A DNA stretch of 64,000 nucleotides from Phoronis australis. Its lineage: Eukaryota > Phoronida > Phoronidae. Each line of letters starts with the position of its first letter. Position 1 is the stretch's first letter. The position numbers and the translations under genes are program-made. The notes under the pieces were generated by a model. That model saw only the letters and a list, made by a program, of their open reading frames with translations. It searched no databases and was not told the origin of the DNA. The stretch lies in NCBI GenBank assembly GCA_002633005.1, contig NMRA01000364.1:382912-446911 (forward strand). The letters are read 5' to 3'. Below, piece after piece: positions 1-12,300 of this stretch.

Positions 1-1450
1 GCGTCCACCCCTCTATCAACCAAACCGCTCTAAGTATGATTGTGAAAATTGGCATGTATGTTCTTTCTATGAATAGGACGGTTGACACTGAATTTCCCAT
101 GACTTTGATTACTGTGGCGCCTCCTAGTGGCAGTTTTTTTTTTGCGCCCATGGCTGTATCTCCCAAACCGTTTACAGGATCTTTACTAAGTGTATTTATG
201 TGATGTTGACAACGGACGATGACGACTTTAGGATGATTCTGATCAGCAGTATGCCTCTAGTGGCAATTTTAGTATTTTACATTGACCTCTGTATTTTCAT
301 AGGTCTTCAGGTGTATACTTTGTGTTACTTCGTGACTGTGAAGGCAAAGTTCCAAGTAGAAATTTGTTTCTGGCATTCTAATGCTGTGCTAATCTCGTAT
401 GTTGGTAAATTTGTTTTTAATTCTATGTTTCTGTGGTGCTTTAAGCAACTGATGTATAGGATGTGCTTGTATTATAAAGATCACTCACATTTTACCCCTA
501 GCCTATTGAGGAGACAATGACCATGCCTTTCCATTTTGCAAAGTACAACATACTACATATATGCCCTCTACTGGCCACTTTACGGTACCAATAAACAACC
601 CTAGAAGGATACCGTATACGGTGCCATTGTGGGCGCATTTCAACGCTCAGCGTTGCTCTTGTTATGAAATTTGGTAGACAGGTTTCTATTAAAGGAATGA
701 TGACATGTTCCTGTTTTCGGATAGATTCAATGTATAGTGGTCCTTTTTATTATCGTGAAATTTTGCAAGTTGTTTTTCGGACGGGTTTGCCTACTCTGGC
801 ACCCCCTAGTGAGCATTTTGTATTTTTGCGTCCGCGGATGTGACAAAACATATGAAGTCGAGTTTCAGATCCAGCTGATGATTGATATGCCCTCTAGTGG
901 CAATTTATTTTTTTACGTTTCCTGTGCATCTTCATAATTCATTGATGGATTTTTATGAAACGTGGCAAATAGGTTCATATTAGATAGTGAACAAAGCTTT
1001 CCCTTTTTTGGACAAATTTGACGTATTGGGCACCACCCAGTGGTGATTTTCAAAAGTTTGTTTCTGTTTGTAGCATTCGCCTCTGTATCCATCAAACCAC
1101 TCCAAGGATCAATGTTAAAATTCGCAGATGTGTTTCTGATCAGAAGGCCGCAGCTAACTTTGATATTGGGACTGGTTCGACTACTTTGGCATGCCCTATT
1201 TGCAATTTTAGTTTTTTCGTCTGTGCCTGTGTCTGCTTAACTCTTTGCGAAATCTATTTTTTTAATTTGGCAGATGTGTTCCTATGGAGTTGGCAAGGGA
1301 TTATGAGTTTCAGACGCATCGGATTATCGCTATAGTCCCTAGTGGCAATTTTATTGTTTACGTAGAAATTTAGCAAACTACCTTCAGGAGACAACAGCAC
1401 CTTCCTATTCTGCGCCATCCAGTGGCCATTTTCTGATATTAATAAAGCGT
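1..1450. repeat. Diverged repeat array carrying CTCF-like cores
   Basis: No coding exon is convincing here. The stretch is built from degenerate copies of a unit. One part reads roughly CTCTATC-CAAACCG-T (near 14, 150 and 1085). Another reads CCCTCTAGTGGCAATTTT (near 121, 253, 563, 800, 889, 1030, 1337 and 1413). A third, a GGGCGCATTTCAACGCTC-type segment, occurs near 628 and 1462. The reverse complement of the second part, GCCACTAGAGGGCA, matches the CTCF core consensus. Unit length is irregular (about 90-310 bp), so this is an old, rearranged tandem array rather than a clean satellite. Confidence 0.55.
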
Positions 1451-1499
1451 TTCAGTCGTGGGTGCATTTCAACACTCTACGTTGCTCTTGTTCTTTACG

Positions 1500-3700
1500 T
1501 GTTTTTTTTCTTGGAATGTATGTAGCTCACATAATCGAGAGGTATCTAGAATGTGTAATCCGTTTTTCACTATGACTTACTGTCCTCTAATTATTTAAAA
1601 TTTTCTGATAACTGCTGTTCTGTTGAATGATCATTCTATGCTACACCTTATATTTTATACTCGAATGACATCTAATTTACGCACATCAAATAACTCCCCC
1701 GAGGATTACGATTTTTCGTTGAAATCATTAACAAAATGACGTTTTCATGCTGTTTGGATTTTGCCAAGTGTCGCTTTGTTAGAGAATTTCATTTGTTTCT
1801 TAACTGATAATGCCTTTGCCTTTTTCAGTTTTTAGAAATGGTTCTCGACACGACACTACTCACTAAGTGATATCACCAACAGAGAACTGGTGGACTTCAT
1901 GTAAATGACGAATAGAGTCTGCGAATGCACTGAATAAGTTTGTATGATGAACGCAAAAATCTCTGCCAAACTGTATGATCCGTACTATATGGGTGAGGAA
2001 TGCTGACACACTGGATCATACTTTTCTTGTTTACAATGTGTCTATCATGAGTCAGTTCTTTGTTAATCAATTAATTCGGTTAAAAAATTGAAAAAATGCA
2101 ATGCGCACTTGTTACTCTGACACGTGAAAATCACACATTTGTTCACTGATGAAAAATATACACGTTAATCAGTGGAAACCTGGCAATTATTTAGCCCTTA
2201 CAATCACTGCTTGTCGTTTTTCATATTATTGTTCAGGTACATATTCTAAACTTTTCACATAATTAAGTGGCGTATCTAGGTGTGGGGAGCAGACGACCGC
2301 AAGCAACACCCTGATAAGGGGTACTGCACCATCGGGAGAGGGCACCACAAACAACCAGGTGTTGCAAAATATGGTGTCAATCATTATGGGAGGCAGAGTT
2401 AACTTCCACCCCAGCTGGCTATAATTTTACCTGCACCTCTGGATTGTCCTGTAAAACATTCATAGTAATCCACTCTAACTGCTTGACGTATACTGGCATT
2501 ACCCTAACTGTATTTCCTCGATTTGATCTAAGGTCCTTGTCTCACCATCTTGAATGAAGTCCTCTCTACATTCTGAAGAATTCTGATACATGGGACTAAA
2601 ATTGAGTGGAAATAAAATAAACATTGGAAACTCTTAATGCAGTGATAGAACCCCATACCAGTGTGACATTGCTTGTTTTTGGCCAATTTTTACCAGTGTC
2701 TGCCCATCATCAGCCTGTTTCGTCAAAGTTTTAGGACAGGTGAGTCCGTTCTGAGTATGGGTTTGGTGAGACGGGGTCCAAAACGCGTTCATTTTTCAAT
2801 GGTTGATACGGTTTTTCCCGTTGACATGCCATGTTATTTGTAATCGTTCTATTAGTGACTGACAATCCGTCCTCTAAGGAAAGCATCTAAATACAATTCA
2901 AAGTATACTGTCAAGCTTGTAATGGGGTCAAGATTCCATTGATGAATGTGGGGTATCAATTTTCCTAAGCTTTGCCCCTCCTCTCACATCACCATCATTG
3001 GCGTTTTCTACTTGGCTGCTCCCCCCCCCCTTCCGCCCATCTCTACCTTCCAACCACCACCACCACCTTTGTCACCTGACTTTGCCATCATGTGTGATAG
3101 TGCATCACTACAATTCTCAACAGAGACCTAAGTTAAAGCAAAGTGCTTGAATGCAGGTGAAGATTTATTTCAAAATTAGCAATATTACGGTGGAAATCTT
3201 ACCAAGCATGTTGATTATCTTGTTTTAACTTGCAGAAAACTGAATGATCTGCTACCCTGTTCAGGTGTTGCTTTACGCAAACAAATAGTGGCTTCAGCCA
3301 AAAATGGCTTGAACGATGTCTACTTTTAGTGCTGTCCAGTGCATAAGATAGTTTTTGATGACTGCTTATCAGAAACATTTCTATTTGTAATTGAAAATTT
3401 GAAATGAAAAAAAAAACGATACTGTATTTTTCTTAAGAGAGGCTATTGTAAAATCTGCAAGGATGACCATCCGTATTCCAACACTTAATGGCTGGTGTGA
3501 CTAAGTATTTGAGATGTTACCGGTGATAGAAATGGAATTACAGTACTGTAAATACCAGAGTATTGTGTACATTGGTAGAAGATTTAGTGAATATTCACTT
3601 TAGGGCGTTTTTCTGCATTACCAGTTAGCCTTTTCTCTCTGACTCTGGAATTTTTGTATTTGAAAGTAGTTGTATTTGTAATTTAGACTTTTTTAAATAA
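1500..3700. other. AT-rich intergenic stretch, no gene seen
   Basis: I see only short, unconvincing open frames and simple sequence, including a C-run near 3020 followed by a CCA-rich stretch. There is no recognisable protein, RNA or element. Confidence 0.5.
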
Positions 3701-3728
3701 GAAGTTGGTGATAGTGTTCCATGTCTTA

Positions 3729-3979
3729 CATGGGCGCACCCAGGGGGGCTCGGGGTGCTCGAATGAGCCCACCAATTTGGTGAATTGGGCAAAAAAGTCC
3801 GCCTCAGTGAACAAAAAATCCAAGGAAACGAGACAAAAGTCCACAGGAATTGGGCACGGAAGCACAATTCATAGGCCTGAACCTAGTGGCCCCGTTTTTT
3901 TAGTCCTGGTTGATTTTTTAGTAAAAGGTTCGCACACCAAAAAATTCAAGCCCCTGTATATTTTAGGCTGGGTGCGCGC
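3729..3979. mobile_element. Short non-autonomous hAT-like element (MITE)
   Basis: The ends are imperfect inverted repeats: GGGCGCACCCAG on the left and its complement CTGGGTGCGCGC on the right. The element is flanked by an exact 8-bp direct repeat, ATGTCTTA, at 3721-3728 and 3980-3987. Eight-bp target duplications are typical of hAT transposons. It has no coding capacity. The same internal sequence (AGTAAAAGG, then ATTCAAGCC, then TAGGCTGG) recurs near 9905-9990, so it is a dispersed family. Confidence 0.7.
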
Positions 3980-4739
3980 ATGTCTTAAATGTGTAGCTTA
4001 ATCTAGAAATGATTATGGAAAATTTTTGTGTGGTGTTGAAAGAGAGACTGTTCAGGCTTTCAGACACCTAAAAATTTTCAACTTAGTTAATAAAACTAAG
4101 ACAAAGCCATGTTTGAGTTAGTTTAACACACTGAAACATCACATCTGAGGCCCACCCCGAGTGATATTTGTATCGATGACCAATCATTTTCACACCAAAA
4201 GGAAAGAGCGATGGGATTGGTAGGGACTTTTTCCAGGCAAAATCTCACCAATATAGGACACAGGGTGCACAGTGAACCAGTTGAGTTACATTTTGTTATT
4301 TTTTCCAGAAGAGACATGTAGCATCATATTAATGCTTTTGTGTATTCAAAGTCTGCACCTAAGCTACCAACAGACAATATTTAAAAAAATTGTGCCATTG
4401 GCAATTGTAGAAGCCCTTGAAAATACAGTTTTGGTTAATTATTTTTGTGCGACATCTTGGTTAGATTTTACGGTACTTGTTGCCACTTCCTGGTAAAGGA
4501 TAAAGGTTTAATTATACAGTGATTATTTTTCCATTTTTGATGCAACTATTTTTCGTCCAGTGGTATTTTCACAAAAGGTGTGCATTTATGTGTATATGTA
4601 GGTATGTAAATAAATCATGTGATGTGAAACTGTCCACTCTGTCAACAACATTGCATTGTGAAATTGTCAGTATCAGTGGAGTAAAAAATCGTTTTATCGT
4701 ATGTGGTACAATTTGAATGGTGGTATTCTCATGTCACGG

Positions 4740-5340
4740 AGCGAGTGTATAGTGGTATTTAGGAAGGCCCTACTCTCAGTGTGTCGCCATCTTGCGGATA
4801 ACTAAGTTACGAACCATGCCTATGATATGTGTATGCAGTGAGCAACACTTTTTCCTGCTGTGTACGCAGTGCGCATAACTATCATACTCCGGATACACCC
4901 AACTTATGCCGACCACATGTACGCCCGACAGCATTCGGTACGATTTTATTCAACGTACGTTATACATACACTGCAAGTAGGCTTACAGCTGACCGAAATA
5001 TCCGCGCCGTATTGGAATAGTAGGCAACTAGTGGCGACTCGGTTGGCCTGCGGCATTCAGGGCGATGTAAGTGCCCACACCTACAGATCCCATGACTACG
5101 GAGTGACGTCAGTGATCATCGAGGAACTGCGTTTCTCCCGCGAAAACATAGGGTGCTCGTGCCGCGCTGGACCGATATGCGGGACGGGTGGCGATGCACT
5201 GCAAATTTACAAGACTGGAGGTACGGCTCTTGGTCCGGCGATAGTATCGCTCATCAGACATTTTAGTGCAGACGTTTTCCACCAGATGACGCTGCAAAAA
5301 GTTGTCTGTTTTCGACTTTTTCCATTCATTATAGAGTAAA
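4740..5340. promoter_or_regulatory. CpG-richer promoter-like patch with YY1 and CRE sites
   Basis: CpG density here is clearly higher than in the AT-rich surroundings. A YY1-type site (CGCCATCTTG) lies at 4785-4794 and a perfect CRE palindrome (TGACGTCA) at 5104-5111. Open frames cross the patch on both strands, the longest being 4860-5339 on plus, but none resembles a known protein. That is the usual by-product of stop-poor, CpG-rich DNA. It could be the promoter or first exon of an unseen gene. Confidence 0.35.
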
Positions 5341-6690
5341 TGTTCTTAAACATCATTGTTTAATTTCAACAACACAAAAACGCAGCTCATAGCCAGAGTC
5401 TCGTGATGTTTATGAAAATTACTACTCGGAATCTGTTGACTCGTTCAGTATGTGTTTTGGACCTGTGCATTTTGATAGTCAAATGCAATTAATTATATGA
5501 AATTGATGCCCTTATGAGTATGTACATTTTATTTTTCTTGAAAAGTTGTACATGACTGAAACACCAAAACCACTTCTTACATAATCGCTATGCTTTACGG
5601 GAAACGATATGTTGTATCAAAATATGAGATGCTTAGATTCTTACACTCAAGCGTAATCTGGAGAATCACAACAAAGCAGCAACTCTAAATATATATACAT
5701 ATAGGTGTGTGTCCGTGTACAATAAAAACGTATGATAAACTCTAGCCTAGACAGAAGTATTGGACAGGATTTTAGTATCTAATCTTATTACAAATACTGT
5801 ACAAAAAGTTTATATCAATATGAGGAAATAACTACATTTCAGCGGTTAGTGGTTAACCAAAACAAAACAACAATAAATACTAGCGTAGCCAGAACATGAG
5901 GCGGAACAGGGACGAAATTGTTGATAAGCTGTACTTGCTGGCCATGAAAGGGGGGGGGGGGTGATGTGGTAACGCAAAATGGAATGAGTGTAGACCAGGT
6001 TAAGGGTTTTCTTGTAATGGACTTTAGTGGAGGCTGTGCCCTCTTGTGATCGCCTCATTGCTACGCCAGTATAGAAATTATATACACACGAGTATGTATA
6101 AATGTAAGCATGTGCTAATAGGGTCATGTGTCAAAATCTAATCGCTATCTGTTATTTTTTGGCATTTATCCCACGCATCTGATAGGCACACTGCTATATA
6201 TCAGTAGGACAATTTGTCACGTTCCTTGTAAAAACACACCCACACTCAGCCTCCCCCCAAGACATAAAAAGGCATTATTAATCAGCAAGTAAAAATTGAT
6301 GCACTTTTTCTATGTAATATTGCTAAAAAGTCTGTATTAAGGAGCAAGTTGATACTAACTATAAAGCCCTAAGTGACCTAAATCAAAAGTTAGCTTCTTG
6401 GATGATTGACCGTTAGCTCGGCACGCCTAGTCATATGCGTGTTGGAATCGGATCCTTTTCAAGCCACCAGTAGACACAACTGAACCATGGACTTGCATAA
6501 CATCCATGGCACAGAAGACCATGGTTGGACCAAGTGCACGGCTAGAAGCAAACGTACCCTACTGTATCGGTCATGACGGCTTACACCTCAGTTTCAACGC
6601 TATCTGGTTGACGGCTTTGAGGAGAGCTCAGTGAATTACTAATTCTGATAATCATTAGCGAGATTTCCCGCAAACGGGTGAAAGTTATGT
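5341..6690. other. Intergenic and 3' flank of receptor gene A, no gene seen
   Basis: The stretch is AT-rich with a run of 12 G at 5950-5961. It lies directly downstream of the stop codon of the minus-strand receptor gene, so part is probably its 3' untranslated region. I see no clear AATAAA on the minus strand close to the stop. The nearest good one is at about 5520. Confidence 0.4.
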
Positions 6691-6693
6691 AAT

Positions 6694-9600
6694 CTAGTCA
6701 TATGGTCCACACTGGGCACCAATTCCAAGATGAGATTGCTTGACGTCAGGTGTTGCAGTGTAAAATGGCGGTGTCGAGCTCTCCAGCGTTTCCTCGCGTT
6801 CAAGTTGAAGAAGTCTACTGCGCTCTGTCGACAAGCAGTTTTCAGAGAGTGATTCCGATCTGTCAGCAGTCGATTTATGATTTTTAGGCAAATCCAGGAG
6901 AACTGTGTGTTCCTCCTGGGTCACGTCGTTTCCTTGATAGGTGGACCGCTCGTGGTTTTGGGCAGGAACCCCGCGGAGAAGGTCCGCTGTGCCGCTTCGC
7001 TCGTCATCAGTACGCTTGCTTTCGCCCTGCACATTCGTCGTGCACTCGTCACCGACATTGTCGGCCTTTGGACGAACCATACTTTCAGCATATTTCTTCT
7101 CTAAAAAACAATGAACAGTATTTTAAAACGTGGACTCGAATTTGGCGCGACACATAATTGACTTGAGTACATCAAAAAAATTAATGCACGACTGTTGAAT
7201 TCCAGGACAGTCCCTTTTCGTTAGAAGAAAGATTTGGATATTGATACAGCCATTGGCACTAGTGCTGAGCTTAAGACGTGTATGTTCGTTTCAACTCTTG
7301 CATGGTCATCTCTTGCGTAAGAAATTACTTTTTAAGTGGGAAATGCCATGAGCCGATGTTTATCACATCGACCCACGAACTCTGACCTTCAGTTGACGTG
7401 ACCTTAATTGCCCTCTGTACTGGGGAAAACCCAACAAAACATATCACGCCATACTATACGAGCAAAATCCAGCGAGGCAAGTGCAGTGTGTCACGCCACA
7501 TAGTCGCATGACTCACCTGTTGATTCAATTAATGGTCAACTCACATTTGACGACTCTGCTTCATTCACAAAAGCAACCAAGTTTTGTTACTTTTGTGTGG
7601 TCTCATATTTCGCGAGATGTTGCTGTGCATTACAATTAATTCGAAGCACGCATGATCTCATTAGCCCTTACGAAATTCAAGCTTCTACAAAGGCAGTCTT
7701 TGTCAGGATAGCACCTCACATGATGTCCCGCGCAGTCAGCAGGCCTACATGCCAGCCGGCTGGGAAAGCAAAACTTGTCAAAGTCGTTAAAAGTAATATT
7801 TTGACATTTTAATTAAAAAAAAAACGGGACAATCCACAAAATTATCTTCTTTCCAACTTGTTTGGGAGATTGTATCCGTACCCTACTACCGCGCTTCCGA
7901 CAGTGCTGTTATAGATGGAGCTTACGTACCATCCTCACGATGTCTGTTGGCGACATCCCTTTGGCTGGCAACGCCAGACGTCTGGCTGCTTGCGTCAGTT
8001 GAGTTCACCCTGGTTCCAGGAGATGGGCAGCTTGGTGGGGACGAACCTTGGCGTGCTGTACTGCTTACAACGGATGCAACACTTTGTCTCCGATCATCTG
8101 TAAACATTTAGTTCGAAATCCTATTGCAACACGCTACTAAGCCTATTGTCAGCAAGTCCTATTTTTTGAAACGTAGTCAAAAGTATTGGATGACGTAGAT
8201 GTCATCCGGGGTAATTGGCAAGCGCCATATGGAGAAACATCACTACTGGTTAAAAATATGGAGAGTATTCTTGTAAAACCAAATTTTCAAAAACTATCGA
8301 ATTCTACATCATCACCCGAATTTTGCAAACAATTCCAGCGTCTTAAAGACCAATGGCACGTCATTTCAACAGTTACTACAGTGCTAAAACATGCTTTTGA
8401 AGAAGTCACCGATGCCCACAAGATAGTCCTGCCGAAATACGCTTTTCACGTTCCAGAGCCATGTGACACTTCGCCACACGCCCGCACGGCAACACACACA
8501 CACAGTAGTATTGCAATGTATTTTAAATGAGAATGCGTGGTTTTGACTAGGTCCTTACTGAACTCTACCCTGATGTTCTGAAACCTTGGCCCTGGCCTTG
8601 TCCTCGCGATGGTCTCGCACTTTGCTGTCAGCTTGTGAGTTTTGACGAAGATGCTAATCATTTTTTTTTTAATTTATGGATTTGTGTAAAATAATTGTAT
8701 ATAGATTTCTTTGTACTTTTTTAACCCAGAAATAATGTCTCTTGGCGCTTTCTGGGTGATGTATATTCATTGTCGAAGATTTCGTAATAAACACTACAAA
8801 AAAAGTTGCTCATCATTTATCGAGTATCTACGGTCTACATCAGGATAACAATTTTCAAACAATCCAAACGCCTTAAATTATTTACGACAGCTTTACTTTG
8901 AGCCTCATTGCAAATCAGCTCACACTTGACTGCACTCGTGAAGAGCTGTCAAGGAAACAACCCGGCATTTTCTTATCGGAAATGAAACCCTTAATTCAGA
9001 TATCTAAATGCTTACCTTTTGTTTTTTTGAATTTCCATCCGAGGAGCACGACATTAGCAACAGCGCTCATGGCAAGCAGTGCAACAACAAGCCATGCCCA
9101 CCATGGTGTTGTAAGCAGTAAATCTGTAAATAACGACAAAACAACCCTTCATTTACATCATTTTGGGACTCAAAAAGAGTTGCGACAATCAAGTACTAGT
9201 CATTTCTAAATTAAAAAATGATTTTAAAATTCAATATTTAACTCTGGTTATTTTGAAAACAGTTTGGTTACGGGATAAAAGAGCAACTCAGTCAAGTTGA
9301 AACCTGGCCGTGATTTAGTTTGCTGTCAAATTCCTTTTGCGAAGTTTTGACCGAAGAGAAGCGAAGTAAGTCAGTACCTGTAACGCATAGGCTTAGAAAT
9401 GTAATCACAGAGCATGGAGATATCTCACACATAAACCATTACTGGTGAGGCTAAAAGTAACATCACCTCGTGGAAAACCCTGAACCGTTAAACCGCTGCA
9501 AATGTACTTTAAAAACAGTATCACCCCATGGAAACCCCTACTGTCAAACAGCTTCTAACGCATCTAAAAATAGAAAAACCATAACCTGTCAAGCCACATC

Positions 9601-10430
9601 TGATGTGGCATTGTTGCAGACCAAAATCATAGACTAATATCTATGGTGGTGGTCTGCGACAGTGGCATTACATTATCACCCCATGGAAAACCCCAAACTC
9701 AGGGTAACGTGACGAATCGTCGGCATTCAACGAGTCATGATGGGGCAATGGCCGCGGCCTAGTTTATTGATTCAACGCGTATACTGACACATCTCATAGG
9801 CGGATGTAGAGCGTCAGGAAACATTGACTTTATTAACTAACCCTGGTAATAAACATGCGGCTGAAACAAGATTTAACAATGTGTGAAGTTTCAATTTGTT
9901 TTTAAATTTTAGTCCTCCCCCGTTTGTTTTTTAGTAAAAGGACCACATTTTCGGAAATTCAAGCCTAAAAGATTATAGGCTGGCTGGTTTCATGCAATCG
10001 CGATTTGCGCTCCCCGAGACAAAATGTTACCNCGCCACTGATACAAATGCTTTGAAGGGATGTGTATTTCAAGCTCTCTACATATCTATAAACAATGAGC
10101 ATACACCACATTTTCTCGCGGGCGTCCATGGCGAACCCCGGCCGGGATTGACCGTGACTCGTCCAACTATTTAGTGTACGTTTTTCATCCTACTGAGAAA
10201 AGCCGATGTGTATTCGTACCTTGTCGACACTGTTGACTATATCTGGCGCAATTGTCGTCTCTGTCTTTAATGCCAGTCCCACAGATTTCACTGCACGGAC
10301 GGCAGGTTTCCAGTCCGGCTTCGTCATAATACTGCTCTCGAGGACATCGGTCGATCGTGTAGGAGTACACATCGTGGACAGCGATAACAGCGCCAAAAAT
10401 GCCAACCAAAATTTGAAAACCGGCTTTCAT
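6694..10430 (-). CDS. TNF receptor-like type I membrane protein A (BCMA/TACI-type CRD), 4 exons
   Basis: Exons are 10430-10220, 9123-9016, 8097-7930 and 7100-6694. All introns are GT-AG and phase 1. The coding sum is 894 nt, giving 297 aa. Residues 1-23 look like a signal peptide. Residues 29-68 form one six-cysteine module (C-x13-C-x2-C-x3-C-x10-C-x6-C) with the CPxxQYYD...CRPCSEIC pattern seen in TACI and BCMA. Residues 77-99 are a hydrophobic helix with a Trp-rich start, followed by the basic stop-transfer WKFKKTK. The cytoplasmic tail (about 195 residues) is Ser/Thr-rich, has no death domain and contains VTQEEHTVLLD at 222-232, which is shared with gene B. In known families such receptors bind TNF-type ligands and signal through TRAF adaptors; that role here is inferred from the CRD and tail. 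It is the last of three tandem paralogues in the direction of transcription. Confidence 0.85.
9460..9700. promoter_or_regulatory. Cluster of kappaB-like motifs in intron 1 of gene A
   Basis: GGAAAACCCT occurs at 9472-9481, GGAAACCCC at 9530-9538 and the perfect GGAAAACCCC at 9685-9694. The last two sit in a shared TATCACCCCATGGAAA context, and the first in a similar CATCACCTCGTGGAAA context. They could be degenerate copies of a small repeat or an intronic enhancer. Binding is untested. Confidence 0.4.
9592..9660. other. Two adjacent inverted repeats in intron 1 of gene A
   Basis: A near-perfect palindrome, GCCACATCTGATGTGGC, lies at 9593-9609. Directly after it, GCAGACCA...ATAGAC pairs with CTAT...TGGTCTGC across an AT-rich loop, at about 9615-9658. 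They may be remnants of a hairpin-type short element. They are not coding. Confidence 0.5.
9905..9992. repeat. Partial second copy of the 3.7-kb hAT-like element
   Basis: This stretch shares the order AGTAAAAGG, AATTCAAGCC and TAGGCTGG with the right half of the element at 3729-3979. The terminal repeat has decayed (GGCTGGCTGGTTTCATGC). Confidence 0.5.
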
Positions 10431-10489
10431 GACTGGTCCAAGTTTCGACTACAGTAGCAGGCTCTAAGTGAGTAACCATTTTCAAGCGA

Positions 10490-10611
10490 CTTAAATAGCT
10501 TACTATAGCAAAAAACCATGGAAAACCCAGCGTCAAATACGAGGCTCTTACGTCACTCTAGAATGTAGCTTGTCTCTGGCTAACTTATGAGTTCTAGCAC
10601 GGAAAAACCCC
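10490..10611 (-). promoter_or_regulatory. Putative promoter of receptor gene A: kappaB sites and TATA-like box
   Basis: On the minus strand, GGGGTTTTTCC (10611-10601) and TGGGTTTTCC (10529-10520) lie about 180 and 90 bp upstream of the ATG. A TATTTAAG element (10497-10490) lies 60 bp upstream. The order kappaB then TATA matches gene B. This is sequence-pattern evidence only. Confidence 0.45.
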
Positions 10612-10984
10612 GAGTCATTTATTGGGTCAACAAAGACGCTTTTAGTTTGTCATGGACGGTATCGACACCTAGCGGGTGGGTGCTCCGTGAAAGTACCGAT
10701 TCGGAAGTGCGCCAGACGTCGACTACCATAGCAGATTTCATTTTGTCTAATTCAAAATTGCAAAGTGTTTTTTGTTTAAAATATTGAGAGTATAAAATAT
10801 GAGCTATGCATAGGCAAACATTTTGCAACTTTATTTTATGCTTAGAAATTATGGCAAATATATATGTTTTGGAATCATAAGAATTTAAGGAGAATACTAA
10901 TTGTAGTAAGGAACGAAATATTTTGCAATTCACAAGGTAATACTCTGTTAGAAATTGATGGGTAAAACAAGTTATTAAAGCAGT

Positions 10985-11520
10985 CTTTGGATCTTTTGGA
11001 CCAATTTTCTAGTTTTCGGGGCTGGAACCTAATCCACTATGGACAAAACTCATTGTATATGGATCGGCCTGCCAGGATATCGAGTAACACGCGTTTATGT
11101 CCCGAGGTTAAACTCTCATGGCATTAAGGTCAATTAATGTTTTTGGGAATAAACTTCAGCGTCAATCTATCCACTATTCCTGGTTTAAATTACACTCGGA
11201 AAATTAAAGAAATTCAAAAAGACTTGTCGACCTGGTTGCCTCTCGGCAAAATTACTGTCATAAAATCTTATGACTCCCGCTGCCATCACCATCAAGAGAA
11301 GAAGTCCATCTATTAGAACGTAATGCCTTTCAAATTTATTTCACAGAGTAAACCGGATAAAATTAAAAGGGTCGAAATTGTTCAGAATTTCTTGCATGGT
11401 GGCTGCAAAATGATTTATATCGCACTCTTTTTTAAAATCATTGAAATTATCTTGGTTCAGATAACAAACCATGAATATAAGTGGGAAACTGACCTAGCTA
11501 TTAATGCGTCTCCTCAACCC
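10985..11520 (+). mobile_element. Fragment of a non-LTR retrotransposon (L1/Tx1-like RT C-terminal region)
   Basis: Decayed reading frames recover the post-palm part of a LINE reverse transcriptase. There is a THCIWIG segment, then GINFSVNLSTIPGLNYTRKI with GKITVIK, then KPDKIKRVEIVQ and GGCKMIYI. These match in order the KTxxIWIG, LGINFS, GKIxVIK, PDKIKR and GGLKM signatures of invertebrate L1/Tx1-like elements. Frameshifts and stops show it is dead. It is a different lineage from the element at 13.2 kb. Confidence 0.65.
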
Positions 11521-12049
11521 AAATGTTTGTCGGAGATAGCTTCTCCCCAATATTCGAGGTGTTAATAAAAATAAAATAAAATTGAAAATTTAAAACGCTC
11601 CCCACCCCCCAACCATCAATTGTCACGGTTTCCTACGGCCATTGTCGAAAAACTACTCTCTTACGAGATCCGAAAAGTGGTCCAGATCTTTGTTTCAAAA
11701 ACTAACTCTTTACGACATCATAGGGAGGTCTGGACCCCCTAGGTCCTTGCCTGATGGAGTCTGAAAAGGGTACCCATTTCAGATCCCATCAGCCGACTGG
11801 GGCTGTGATGCGGTCAGTGAAACCGGGGCATCCGGGTAGAGGGTTGAAAACCAGTGAGGGATGCAATTCCTGCCTGCATTCCAGTAAACCTATATATTTC
11901 ATGTGCCTTAAGCAAACAAAAGATTCCCATTCAAAACACAGTAAGCCTAGTGCCTCTCTTGATGCCCTCCAGTTCTGTAAACCAAATAAAAGTCATCATA
12001 TTTACCAACTCACATTTTATTAAGACATATTCAAGCCAACATTTACGGA

Positions 12050-12300
12050 TAAAAAATGGTCAATTTCAAAGCAACTAATATCAAAATGCCTTATATAAGA
12101 CCAGTGTCAAAAGAAAAATTAATAAAAGCGACATCGTCACCAAGTGTAAGATATTAGGTCCAAAGGCAGTGTATGAACTATAAGCCATTTCAATCTGATC
12201 AGCCATTTTTGAGGTACGATGTTCCGAAGTCAATCAAATTTGGAATTTTTCTAGGGTCTCCCACAACCTGAATTACCAACAGCAATGTCACTCTCATCAA
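12050..12300 (-). repeat. Dispersed repeat family D, copy 1
   Basis: The reverse complement shares CAGCCATTT...GGTACGATGTTCC...AAATTTGG with the copy at 21.7 kb and with the copies at 33.5, 43.8 and 54.0 kb. It has no coding capacity. The ends are not sharply definable by eye. Confidence 0.45.

Noticed and set aside
4860-5339. 159-codon open frame on plus
   Set aside because: It lies in a CpG-richer patch with overlapping frames on both strands, has no recognisable domain, and fits a stop-poor composition better than a gene.
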